Positions 1-12,900 of a DNA stretch of 64,000 nucleotides are shown piece by piece. The notes beneath the pieces are model-generated. The model did not search any database. It had not been told where the DNA came from and saw only the letters and a list, made by a program, of their open reading frames with translations. The stretch comes from Amoebophrya sp. A120 (taxonomy: Eukaryota > Sar > Dinophyceae > Syndiniales > Amoebophryaceae), in assembly GCA_905178155.1 (NCBI GenBank), contig CAJINV010000004.1, positions 466,969 to 530,968 of the forward strand. Direction: 5' to 3'. Both the position numbers and the translations under genes were made by a program. Position 1 is the stretch's first letter. Each line of letters opens with the position of its first letter.

Positions 1-2
1 AC

Positions 3-909
3 GTCAACATTGCGTGGAATCCCGTGACGCCGATGGAAACGGACGACGTCAACAAGCTTGTCACCGCGGTCACGAATGCCGTGCAGGATGCGGCATCGGC
101 GATTGGCTCTGGATCCGCAGCGGGTAACGTCGCTGTGTCGCAGACGCAGGGCGACACGGCCACTGTCGCGGTGACAACCACGACGAGTAGCACAACAGTC
201 GCGGCAACGACGACGACGACTACCACGACGAAACCGCTCTTGAGTAAGGGGCTAGAAATGGTGCTGAATATCCCTGACACCGCTACTGCCGCAGATGTCG
301 ACGCTGCGTTAACGGACCAGGATTTGCAAAACGCGTTGAAAGACGGTGTGATCGAGTACTTCAAGGACAAGGGAGTAACTCTAAACGCCACCCAGATCGA
401 GAACATGGTGATTACGCCGAAACCGGGGCAGAGCCCCCCGGACATTGGGGTGGACGTCAGTTTCGACGTGCGCGTTGAGCCGCAGGATGTGCCGGATTTA
501 AATATCGCCTGGAATCCCGTTACCCCACTATCCGGCACGGACTTGACAAACCTACAATCCGCCGTTGAGACCGCGGTGCTGACCGCCAGTCCGAACATCG
601 GGAACACGGGGATGGGCGTCACGGTATCGACGGACCAGGGGGATACCGCAACTGTTGCGGTGACAACGACGAGTACGAGTACCTCAGCGCCGCCCGTCGC
701 CTCGTCGACAACCACCACGACGACGCCGCTCCTGAGCAAAGGGCTAGAGATGGTGCTGAATATTCCGGGCGACGCCGCGGATGTGGACGCCGCGCTGCAG
801 GATCCTGATCTTGCGGCGGCTTTGAAAGACGGAATTGTCGAGTACTTTGCCAATAACGGCGTGACATTAACCCCGTCGCAGATCGAGAACATGGTGATCA
901 CGCAGAAGG
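3..909 (+). CDS. Coding block 1 (window starts inside it)
   Basis: Begins mid-unit at VNIAWNPV. Holds the end of one unit, a Thr linker (about 172-231), one full unit opening KGLEMVLNIP and passing IENMVITPK and NIAWNPVTPL, a second linker (about 661-730), and the start of another unit up to IENMVITQK. It is broken at codon GAC by element 1. Confidence 0.85.
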
Positions 910-3900
910 TATGCATTGCAAATATGTCTGGGTCTGGAAGTATCCGAACTTGTGATGCGTGTTTCGGATGATCCTACGAAGATCTGCGATGCATAACGTG
1001 CAAAAAGTGCCCACTTCTGGCCATGCTGAGAGGGCATTTCTCATGCAGAACACGCATCACGAAGGAGCTGCAGAACATGTGATGCTAGGCCCTGCATTCC
1101 AGAGGTGGGGGAGCTAGAGCTTGGAAAAACTGCATGACAAATCTCGGAATCTCCCAGACCCAGACATATTTGCATTTGATAGAAGGACAACCAGACCCCG
1201 CCCGACATCGGCGTGGACGTTACTTTCGGCGTGCGCGTGGACCCCGAGAACGTGCCGGCGGTGAACATCGCCTGGAATCCGGTCACTCCTCTGGGAGCCC
1301 AGGCGGTGACGCAACTGCAAAACGCCGTTACCGCTGCCGTCCAAACTGCAAGCGCGAACATCGGCAATGCCAATGTGGGTGTTTCGGTTTCGCAGAATCA
1401 GGGCGATACGGCGACTGTCGCGGTAACGACATCGACGACCACGACGACAACCACCACGACGACCACCACGACTACGACAAAACCATTGCTTAACAAGGGA
1501 CTCGAGATGGTGTTGACCTTCCCCGCGACAGCGAGTCCGGATGAGGTGACAGATGCGCTGAGTGACGCGGATTTGAGTGATGCATTAAAGGATGGCGTTG
1601 TGAAATATTTCGCTGATCAGGGCGTCACTCTCACCGATAGTCAAATTGAAAACCTGGTTGTCACGCAAAAGCCGGGATCCAGCCCGCCTGATGTTGGTGT
1701 GGATGTCACTTTTGGTGTCCGTGTGAACCCGGACAATGTGCCAGATGTAAACATCGCATGGAACCCAGTGACGCCTCTGGAGCAAAGCGATCTCGCATCG
1801 CTCCAAACTGCTTTGACCGACGCGGTCCAGAATTCTGCGGCAAGCATTGGCTCGGGATCTGCAGCAGGCAACGTCGCGGTGTCGCAGACGCAGGGGGACA
1901 CTGCTACTGTCGCGGTGACAACGACGACGAGCACGACGACAGTGGTCACTACAACCACCACGACAACGACGAAGCCGCGCTTGAGCAAGGGGCTCGAGAT
2001 GGTGCTCAATATCCCGGGACAAGCCGCGGATGTCGATGCGGCTTTAGCTGTATGAGAGTGCACAACTCCCCCTCCCCCTTATTTGTATAGCATCAACGGC
2101 AACACAAGCACCAGCAAGAATGCCGGTTGTGCATGACAAATTTCCACTGGATTGTAGTGCTATTTGGGCCACCAGAACTTGTCATGCAAACAGTGCCAAG
2201 AGGCAGAGGGTGGGTCGGGTATTTTGCATGACAAATAAGGGGGAGGGGGAGTTGTGAACTGTCATAAGCTGATCAGGACCTGCAAGATGCGTTAAAAGAC
2301 GGTGTGATTGCGTACTTTGATGGGAAAGGGGTGACTTTAACAACCTCGCAGATTGAAAATATGGTGATCACGCAGAAGGAGAACCAAACACCTCCAGAAA
2401 TCGGCGTGGACATTACGTTTGATGTCGTCGCTGACCCAGCAGATGTTGTGGATGTCAACGTCGCCTGGAATCCTACGATTCCTCTACCCGACCAAGACAT
2501 CTCCGACCTCAACACCGCCGTCACGCAAGCGGTGCAAACGCAAAGCGCAAACATCGGCACGGGTGGCGGGGTCACGGTGTCGCAGAACCAAGGCGACACG
2601 GCAACCGTTGCTGTGACTACCACGACCAGCACGACCTCCGTCGCAGCCACGACCACGACGACGACCACGAAACCGTTATTGAACAAGGGACTCGAGTTGG
2701 TGTTGACCATTCCATCTGGAAACGTCACTGCCGCGCTCGCAGATCCGGTGTTGAGCACGGCGCTGACACAAGGCGTCATCGATTACTTCCAGAATCAGGC
2801 GGGGGTAACGCTTACCCCGGCCGACATCAAGAACTTGGTGATTACGCAGAAGCCAAACCAAACCCCGCCGGCGATCGGCGTGGATATCAGTTTTGACGTT
2901 TCGGTTGACCCGGAAAACGTGCCGGACGTGAACATTGCCTGGAATCCGACGACTCCGATCGGCACCACCGAAACAAATCAACTTCTGTCCACTGTCACGG
3001 CCGCCGTGGCCGCGCAAAGCGGCAACATCGGAGACGGCGGCACGATCTCCGTGCAGCAAACGGATTTGGCGACTGTTCCCGCGACGACGACGACAACCAC
3101 CACAACGAAGGCGGTCCTGTCGCGGGGGCTGACCTTGCAACTGGCAATGACCGCGATATCAACTGCAAAAATGTCTGGGTCTGGAAGATTGCAACTTGTC
3201 ATGCTGTTTTTGGACTTTAAAAAAATTTGTATTCGCATGACCAGCAAGAGGGATCCACTTTGTGCTAAACGGACATGGCATTTCTCATGCGGAAGGTGCA
3301 TCAGGAAGCCCTTTAAAAGTCTGTGATGCTAGGTCATGCATTACAGGCGTCATGGATCATGAGAAATATGCATGACAAATAAGAAGGCACAGATTGTCAG
3401 GGGTGCAGAGCTCAAAAGTCGCTCATTTTCGTTTCGCACGTCGCTCACGGTCCTCCGTGGAATTTTCTCGAGGCGAAAAAAAATGTTTTGGAACGGAAAA
3501 AGACCGCGCCGCGAGTGGCAATCTCTGCCCTTTCCACTCTGAAAAATGCCCAGCCTGTGACAGTATAGATCGGGCTTTTTCAGAAGTAATTAGCGGAAAA
3601 ACAAAAGAGCAAAGTGCCGGGAAAGCGTTTTGAGACTTTTCGAAACGTTAGACAAAAGAACGCAGCACCGCAGTCGCGCCTGCCCTCGCTTGCCCACCCT
3701 TGTTTCTGCGCGACGGCTTTTGGAGAAGCCCCGGGCCCCAATCTCTGGGGCCGCCGGCGGAATTTTCTGTGACAGAGGCTGCAGTGAGGCCTCAATTCTC
3801 TTCGACCTTTTCTCGGGCTCCGGGTCAGAAGATTTCCTCTGAGGCGCTTTTTGCGGCGCCGTGGGTCAAAAAGCGGCAGAATTTGCGCTTTTTGGGCCGC

Positions 3901-6900
3901 GGCGCGCCGAAAAGCGTCTCAGAGGGTGCTTCCGACTCGTGGTCCGAAAACGATTATTCCTCTAGCTCTCGCAGAGAATGTCCGCAAGCGGCTGCGGAAA
4001 TTGGGCTCCGAGGTTTCCTCAGAAAATCTTTCCGTGGAAACGCACTCCGTTCGCGGAGAGCAATTGCCCAGCGAGGGCAGCTGTGGTATGCTGCAACTCG
4101 TCAATGTTTCCGAAAAATTTCAGGCGCTTTTTCTCCTATCTGCATTTGCGTACTTCGCTCTTTGCTTCTGAGAAAATCTGGTCGCCATTCTACACAGATT
4201 GGGGCTTTTTCAGAGGCAAAATGGCAAAAATAGCAACTCGCCGAGCGCTCTTTTGCCATTCCGCAAAAAAAATTTCACGTCTGGAAATTCTCACAGACGA
4301 CCGTGAGCGACGTACGAAACGAATTTGAGCGACTTTGGAGCTCTGCACCCCTGGGCCGCCCGTGCCTTCATAATGACAAATCTTGCATTCTTCCAGACCC
4401 AGACATATTTGCAGTTGATACGCGAGCGACCTGGACGATCCGGTCATCAAGGACGAGCTGGTGGACGCCCTGAAAGACATATGCAACGAAAAAACCATTT
4501 ACAGTTACACATTGACATTGTATTGCAGGCCAAGCAAGACAAACAAGTTCTGTCATGCCGAATATGCTCAAGAGCCTTGCTGAGTGCGTGTGTTCTCTTG
4601 TAGTCTCTGCATTACAAGTTTTCTCTGAGACGCAGATGAATAAGTTTGTGTTGCTAAAGTCGCAACATCAAATGTGTAACACATAGCACTGTTTTCCTTT
4701 GATAAGACGGCATCGTCGACTACTTCAAGGCGACCACCGGCGTGACCCTGGACCCGCAACAACTTGAAAATGTGGTGATCACACCGAAGCCGAACACGAA
4801 TCCAGTGGAAGTCGAGATCACATTCGACGTAACAGCCGACAACCCTTCGCAAGTGACCACCATCGATCTCGCGTGGAGCCCGGATGCTGTCATGCCAAGT
4901 GGCAGTGCGGAGCTCACGACGCTTCTGAACTCGGTGAAGACTTCTGTTGCGGATAGCGCCGCGCTGACAGGGGTGGTGACCGTGGAGGATACCGGGATTA
5001 CGACTGTGATTATCCCGACGACCACTACCACCTCGACCACGACCACGACAAAACCACTCCTCCCAAGAGGTTTGAGTTTGGAGTTAAATCTGCAAGATGC
5101 AGATGTGGACGGTGCATTGTCAGATCCGGACTTCTCAAATGCGGTGAAGGAGGGCATTATCAAGTACTTCCTTGATAGCGGTGTGACGCTTACCGCAGAC
5201 CAGATTGAGAACATGGAAATCCAGCAGACGTCCGGGACGGCGCCGGGCGACGTGGGCATCGAAGTGACATTTGGCGTGCGGGTTGATGATGACGCTCAGG
5301 TGGCTGCAGTCGACACTGCGTGGGACCCGGATACAACATTACCGACAACAGAAGTCGATTCGCTCGTCGACGCTGTGCAGGCCGCTGTGACAACCGCGGC
5401 GGCTAGTGTGCAAACCGGCTTAACCGTGAAAGACACAAACGCGGGCTCTGTCGTGGTGACGACAACAACGACGACGACCACGACGACGACGACCACTACG
5501 ACGCTTCCGTTGTTACAGCGGGGCTTGCAGCTAGACCTGAACATTCCGATCGGGACGACTGTCGACGATGCGTTGCAAGACCCCGCGTTGCAGGATGCTT
5601 TGAAGGCCGGCGTGGTCGCGTACTTTCAAAACGCCACGGGACTGACGTTGTCTGCCAGCGACATCGAGAACATGGTGATCACGCCGCAAACGGGGCAAAC
5701 GCAACCTAGTGTCGGCGTGGACATCACGTTTGGAGTAAGGGTTGAGCCGCAAGATGTCGTCGATGTGAATCTCGCTTGGAGCCCGGTAGTTCCGATGGAT
5801 ACTTCGGAAACGACGGAATTGCTTAATTATGTGAAAGATTCGGTTTCGGATGCTGTCTCTTCCGGAAGCATCTCCGCTACAGCTGGCGTCACCGCCGTGC
5901 AGGACACGGGGATCGCGACGGTTGCAGTGACAACCACTTATGCAGTGCAAGAGTACCGTACTAGTCGTAATCGCATCACAAATTCGCTCAGCATGAGAAA
6001 CGAAACTTGTAATGCGGATTTCCAGTGAGAAAGAGATTTGTAATGCGTGACTGCGCTTAGTGCGACCACGGTACTTTTGCAGTGCACACCAGCACGACAA
6101 CGACGACGACAACAAAAGCACTTTTAGAACGTGGGTTAACGCTCCAACTCGACATCACCGGCGACGTCGACGCCGCGTTAGCCGACACGGATTTGGCGGA
6201 CTCGGTGAAACAGGGCGTGATCAAGTACTTCGAAGCGACAACGGGGATTACCCTGACGGCCCAGGACATTGAGAACATGGTGATCACTCCCGTGAATGGA
6301 ACGAGTAACCCAGTAGAAGTCGACATCACGTTTGCGGTGCGAGTGGACGAGGAAGCCGTGACGCCCGTCAACCTCGCCTGGAACCCGACCACGCCGATGG
6401 ACGCGGGCAGCACGGAACTGGACAAATTGCTGGAAACGGTCAAGACTGTATCAAATGCAAAAATGTCTGGGTCTGGGACGAGATTGCGAGATTTGTCATG
6501 CTAGTCTGGCATGACTCTGAACTCTGTGTTGCATGGCCGCGAAGAGCTCCTCCTCCCTGTCATGCAAAAACGCAGTTTGTCATGCGAAATACGCAACTCA
6601 GAACCATCAAAAAAACTTGTCATGCTTGGCAGCGCATCACAGTGAGTTCACTATTCCCTTTCTTGCATCACAAGTTTCCAGACCCAGACGCAGACATATT
6701 TGCAATGCATAGACCGCGGTGCAGGACAACGCAGCTAGTTTGACCGGAACCGTGACCGTCCGGGACGACGCAAGTGCGGTATCAACTGTGCCCAGCACGA
6801 CGACGACCTCGACGACAACCACCACGCAGGCTGTGTTGTCCCGCTCTCTCACCCTGCAGCTCGACATCACCGGCGATGTAAACACCGCTGTGCAAGATCC

Positions 6901-9900
6901 GGAATTAGAAAACTCCCTGAAAGACGGTATCATCAAGTATTTCGAAACCACCACTGGGATCACATTGACGCCGCAAGAAATCGAAAACATGACCATCACG
7001 CCAGTGCCTGGAACTTCGCCCGTTGAAGTGAAAATCGACTTTGACGTGCGGGTCGACGGGAATGAAGTGACGCCGATCAACCTCGCGTGGAACCCAGACA
7101 CCGCCATGGCTTCCGATAGCACCGAGTATGGGACTCTCAAACGTTACATTCTCAACTGTTGCATGGATTTGTCATGCAAAATTGCCATTGCCCTCCACTT
7201 GATCAAGGTGCTTAGCATGACAAATTTTCGAAGGGCTAAATAGCATGATACTCTGTAGAAAATCTGTGATGCGAAAGTTGCAACGTTGCCACTTTCACTG
7301 TTGCTGTTCTTGCATTACAAACCCATGCAACAGTTGAGAATGTAACATTTGAGAACGCCATACCGAGGTGGAGACGCTTCTAAACACGGTGAAAACTGCT
7401 GTCTCGAGCAACGCAAATCTGCAAAATGTCGTGGTGACAGACGACAAGTCCGCGGTGGTGACCGCGACGACCTCGACTACCACAACGACAAGCACCACGA
7501 CAACCACGGACGGGCTGCTGCAACGCGGGCTGACGTTGCAGCTTGACATCACGAGCACCAACGTGACCGCGGCGCTAGAAGATCCGGACTTGGCGGACTC
7601 GGTGAAGCAGGGGGTTATCAAGTACTTCGAACTAACCAGCGGCATCACGTTCACTCCGCAGGAAATCGAGAACATGGTAATCACCCAGGTCCCCGGGACG
7701 ACTTCGCCGGTTGAAGTAGATATCACGTTCGAGGTGCGGGTTGACCCAACAGAAGTGACGCCCATCAACCTCGCCTGGAATCCCAATACTCCGATGGACT
7801 CCTCCAGTACTGAGCTGGAAACGCTCTTGAGCACGGTGAAAACGGCGGTGGCCGTATCAAATGCAAAAATGTCTGGGTTTGGAAGAATGCAAGATTGTCA
7901 TGCTTGTCTCACATGACGTTTGAATTTGTCATGCACATTACCCAAGAGCCCCATTTTTCTGTCATGCAGACACGCAGTTTGTCATGCAGAATAGGCAACA
8001 CCTAGAAGCTCAGAAGCTTGTCATGCTGAGCCAGCACTTCTTGTGGCCTTCTCATGATACGCCACCCAGCATCACAAGCTTCCAGAACCAGACAAATTTG
8101 CACTTCATAGGCCGACAGTGCCAGCGATTTCTCGCCTTCGACCATCGCCGTAAAGGACAACGCGGCGGCGGTTGTCACGATCTATGGACTGCAAAAGTAT
8201 CGTACTCGTATAAATGCATGACAAATTTCCTCAGCATGAGAAATGAAATTTGTAATGCAGATTTGCCTTGGGAACAAGATTTGTAATGCATGACTTGCAT
8301 TTATACGAGTACGATACTTTTGCACAGGATACGATCACGAGCAGCACTACATCGACCACGACGACGACGTATGCATTGCAAAAGTAACGCACTCGTAGTA
8401 ATTGCTTTGGTGCATGACAAATCTCCTATCTTAGCTCAACCAGCATTACAAATTCCACTTTTCTTCTTGGCGAAATTTGTCATGCTATTTGTTTCTACTA
8501 GTACGATAGGATACTTTTGCAACGCATACGACGACCACCACGACGACGGTGGTGGAGCGGACGTTTGAGCTGGAGCTGAACATTCCGGGGAACGTCGACG
8601 ATGCCTTGAATGACCCGGACCTGAAGGACGCCATGATTGACGGTGTTATCAAGTACTTCGAGCAGAGCACGGGGATCACCTTGACGGATCAGCAAATCGC
8701 GAGCATGAACATCACGCAAAAGAACGGGACAACGGCCGACGCGAGCGGAAATGTGCAAGTGGAGATCTCGTTCGGAGTGTCTGTGAATCCAAGTCAGTCT
8801 ACCGCGGTGAACCTCGGCTGGAGTCCCGACACTGCTATGAGTCCGAACGGAACCGCGATCAGTACCTTGTTGAATAGTGTGCAAACAGCCGTGTCCACGA
8901 ACACCGGGTTGACAAACGTGGTGTCCGTCGACACTGATGCGGACATCGCAACTGTTCCGTCGACCACGACGACGTCCACTACGACTTTGAGCACTATTGC
9001 TGTCAAGCCTTTGCTCACCCGCGGCTTAACCCTGCAGCTCGATGTCACGAGCAGCAACCTGACGGAGTCGCTGCAAGACCCGGACTTGGCGGACTCGGTG
9101 AAAACTGGTGTGATCAAGTACTTTATCAAATGCAAAAATGTCTGGGTCTGGAAGAGTGCAAGATTTGTCATGCATATTTCTCATGACCTATGATGCGTGT
9201 AATGCTTGACTAGCATCGCAGACTTTTAGAGAGCTTCCTGATGCACCTTCCGCATGAGAAATGGCCTGTCTGTGTGGCAAAAACTGTACCCCTCTTGCTG
9301 GTCATGCAATACAAATTTTTTTAGAGTCCAAAAACAGCATGACAAGTTGAAATCTTCCAGACCCAGACATTTTTGCAGTTGATATACTTCGAGCTTACCA
9401 CCGGCATTACGTTGACGGAGCAAGAGATCGAGAATTTGGTCATCACGCAGGTCCCGGGCACGACATCCCCTGTGGAAGTCGACATCACCTTCGGTGTTCG
9501 CGTCGAGGAGAATCAAGTAACAGCAGTCAATCTTGCCTGGAATCCGGACACATCCATGGCTCCTGGTAGCACCGAGTTGGACACCTTGCTCGACACGGTT
9601 AAGACTGCGGTCGCGGACAATGCGGCGAGCTTGACCGGCACTGTCACAGTAAAAGACGATGCGAGTGCGGTGTCAACTGTGCCGAGCACAACGACTAGCA
9701 CGACTACCACGACGACTAAGCCTGTCTTATCTCGGTCTTTAACTCTGCAGCTCGACATCACGGGCGATGTGGCTACAGCGGCGCAAGATCCGCAGCTGGA
9801 GAAATCCTTGAAGAACGGCATCATTGAGTATTTCCAGCTGACGACTGGAATTACTCTGACGCAGGACGAGATTGAAACCATGACAATCACCCCAGTGTCT

Positions 9901-12900
9901 AGAATATCCAAGAAAAAAACTGTGTTAGTGTAGCTGTGTTGGGGTAACAGAATGACAAAGCTGCTCTGCATGACAGAGAAGTCCTATCATGCACAGCTAG
10001 TATGTGAAAAGACGTAAAGGAAACAGGCCACTGAGATTATGGCTGGCCAGTACGACAAGGACAATCAAGCGTAATGCATTTACAGACTTACACTTGCGCT
10101 GTTTTTTTCGTGCATATGGAACCTCCCCGGTTGAAGTGGATATCGACTTCACAGTGAGGGTGGAACCGTCGGAAGTGACGCCCATCAACCTGGCTTGGAA
10201 CCCGAATACCGCCATGGCGGCCAATAGCACAGAGGTGGAAACGCTTTTGAAAACGGTGAAAGCCGCTGTTTCGAGCAACACCAATCTGCAGAATGTTGCG
10301 GTTACAGACGATGTGTTTGGTGTGGTTACCGCAGAGACAACCAGCACGACGACCACGACGAAATCAACTCTTCTTCGCAGCTTCGATTTGGAACTCACCA
10401 TTCCGCAGAACACTACCGTCGCCGACGCGCTTGCGGACCCGGATTTGAAGGATGCTATGATTACGGGTATCATCGATTACTTCGAGGAATCCACCGGAAT
10501 AACTTTGGCTCCAGACCAGATCGCGAATCTGAACATCACGGAGGGTACCACCACTGGGCAAACCGTCGGAGTCACGGTGGATTTTGGTGTCGAAGTCACC
10601 GACGCAGACCAAGCGACCGCGGTCGACCTCGGCTGGAGTCCCACCACGGCGTTACCGACTAACGGCGCCCAAGTCAACGCGTTGCTCGACAGCGTGCAGG
10701 AAGCGGTTGCGGGGAATACTGGCTTGGATAACGTGGTCGAGGTGGAAGACACTGCAAACCTTTCGACTACTCCGGTCGTCACCACCACGACGTCGACCAC
10801 CACAACCAGCACAACGCGGCCGCTGCTGACCCGCGGGTTAGAATTACAGTTGAACATTCCGGGCAACGTGCGCACGGCTTTGTCCGACACGGCGTTACAG
10901 CAGTCGGTGAAGGAAGGAGTTATCGAATACTTCTTGTTGACCGCGGGGATCGAGCTCACCGCCCAACAAATCGAGAACCTCGACATTTCCCAAATCTCCG
11001 GCACTTCCCCGCCGGATATCGGCGCCAAAGTGACCTTCGGCATCCGTTGCAACGAAGACGACGTGACGACCATCAACCAGGTGTGGAGCCCGACCAGCGA
11101 AATCCCGGCGGGGGGTAACGCTTTGAAAACCCTTTTGGAGTCGGTGACCAAGGCGGTAGCCGACAATAGCGGGAATTTAGCGACACCAGTGACGGTGAAA
11201 GACACCGGGATCGTATGGAAAGAAAAAAGTTTGTCACAGTCACTAACTTGGAGGTTTTGCAAATTTTGTGAGCGTCACAAATTTTCCTTGTATTGCAGAA
11301 ACACTACGGAAACCCCGTATGAACTTTGGCTGCGAAGACGCATTTTTACGCATGACTGACAGACATTTCTGTATTGCAAAAATACCCATCTTCAGTGATC
11401 GTGACAAACTTTTTTCTTTTGATAGATTGCGACCCTTCCCGCATCGACGACCACCACGACGACAACGACGAAGGCGTTGCTACCCCGTGGTTTGAATTTA
11501 CAATTACAAATTCCACAGGGAAATAACGTCACCGCGGTCTTGGCTGATCCGAAGCTGAAAGAGTCTTTGGTTTCGGGTATCATCCAATACTTCAAGGAGG
11601 AAGAGGGCATCACGTTGACGCCCGACCAAATCGAGAACCTCGACATTACCCAAACTTCCAGTGGCGCAAATAACGTGGTTGGTGTCCAGGTCACGTTCGC
11701 GGTACGCGCGGAAGATGATACGCAGATTACGCAGATTAACACGGCCTGGAGTCCGGACACGGTTCTGGATCCTTCCGGCACGCAGATTGATAATTTACTC
11801 AATACCGTGAAATCCGCTGTGACGAACAACGCGGCTCTGACCGGGACGGTAACCGTGCAAGACGACGGAGTGGCCACGGTGGTGGTCACGACCACTACAA
11901 CGAGCACCACCACGCTTGCGCCGCCGTTCGAAGCGCAGCGGCAAATCACCTTCACGTTTGACGTGAAGAGTCTGTCCGACGCGGAGGCCAGTACGCTAAT
12001 GACGAACGCAACTTTGCGCGGCGCGATCATGACTGCGATGGAAAATTTCGTGAAGGATACACTGCAAATCCCCGACAATAACGCCCCCGCGATCGGCAGT
12101 GTGCTCTTGCAAATGTTGGGAAAGCAGCAAGCGGACACGGCGGGGGACGATCGCATTACCGTTCAGGTTTTGTTCCGGTTTCAGGATTACGATGAACAGA
12201 AGATCAGTGCTTTGACCAGCAAATGGGACGCGGTACAAGGGTTAAGCGCTAGTGAAGAGACGGATCTGGTCGAGGATCTGCGGGCGGCGATCACGGCTGC
12301 TGGCTTTGCGCTCACCGCGATCCCGGCGGCCGGGGGCCTGCAGAGTCCCACCACGTCGACCAGCACCACGACAACGACCGCGGCAGAAGCGGCGACGACC
12401 ACGACAACGGAAGCCCCGGCGACCACCGCGACTACTACGACAACCGCCGCTCCGGTACTGGAGTTGACGCGGCAAATCACGTTTACCTTTGACTTAGACA
12501 AACTCTCCGAGCAGCAATCTTCGGACATGATGACGGACGACAAGATGAAATCGGCTGTGAGAACCGCGGTGGAGGAATTTCTCCTGTCCACGCTGCTCAT
12601 CGACCCCGCCGACCGGGCGCCGATCGAGTTCGTGGCGCTGCAAAAGTTCAGCCACCAGAAAAACACTCCCCAAACGGACATTGACCGGATCACGGCGCAG
12701 GCCAGCTTTGTGTTCCGATCGACGGACCAAGCGCTGCTGGACAAAGTTTCCGACAAGTGGTCCGCTACTGGCGGTTTGACGGATGCGCAGAAATCCAGTT
12801 TGGTCACCGAGCTGCAGACCGCAATCGCAAACGAAGGCTTTACGGTATCCGCCATCGCCGGCGCGGGCGGGTTAACCAGTCCGACCACGACAAGCACGAC

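Noticed and set aside
3700-4328. Overlapping frames of 100-177 codons inside N1
   Set aside because: Several overlapping frames on both strands, no recognisable transposase motif, sequence derived partly from inverted repeats.
3381-4372. Firm assignment of N1 to the hAT superfamily
   Set aside because: The CAGGGGTG core fits, but the 8 bases next to that core do not match on the two sides; the matching duplication lies further out.
3157-4420. Splicing family A at the internal GTCTGG and CCCAG, keeping both element tips as exon
   Set aside because: It adds 13 codons in frame, but in several insertions (1, 3, 24) the kept tips contain a stop codon, and the tips have no counterpart in paralogous units.
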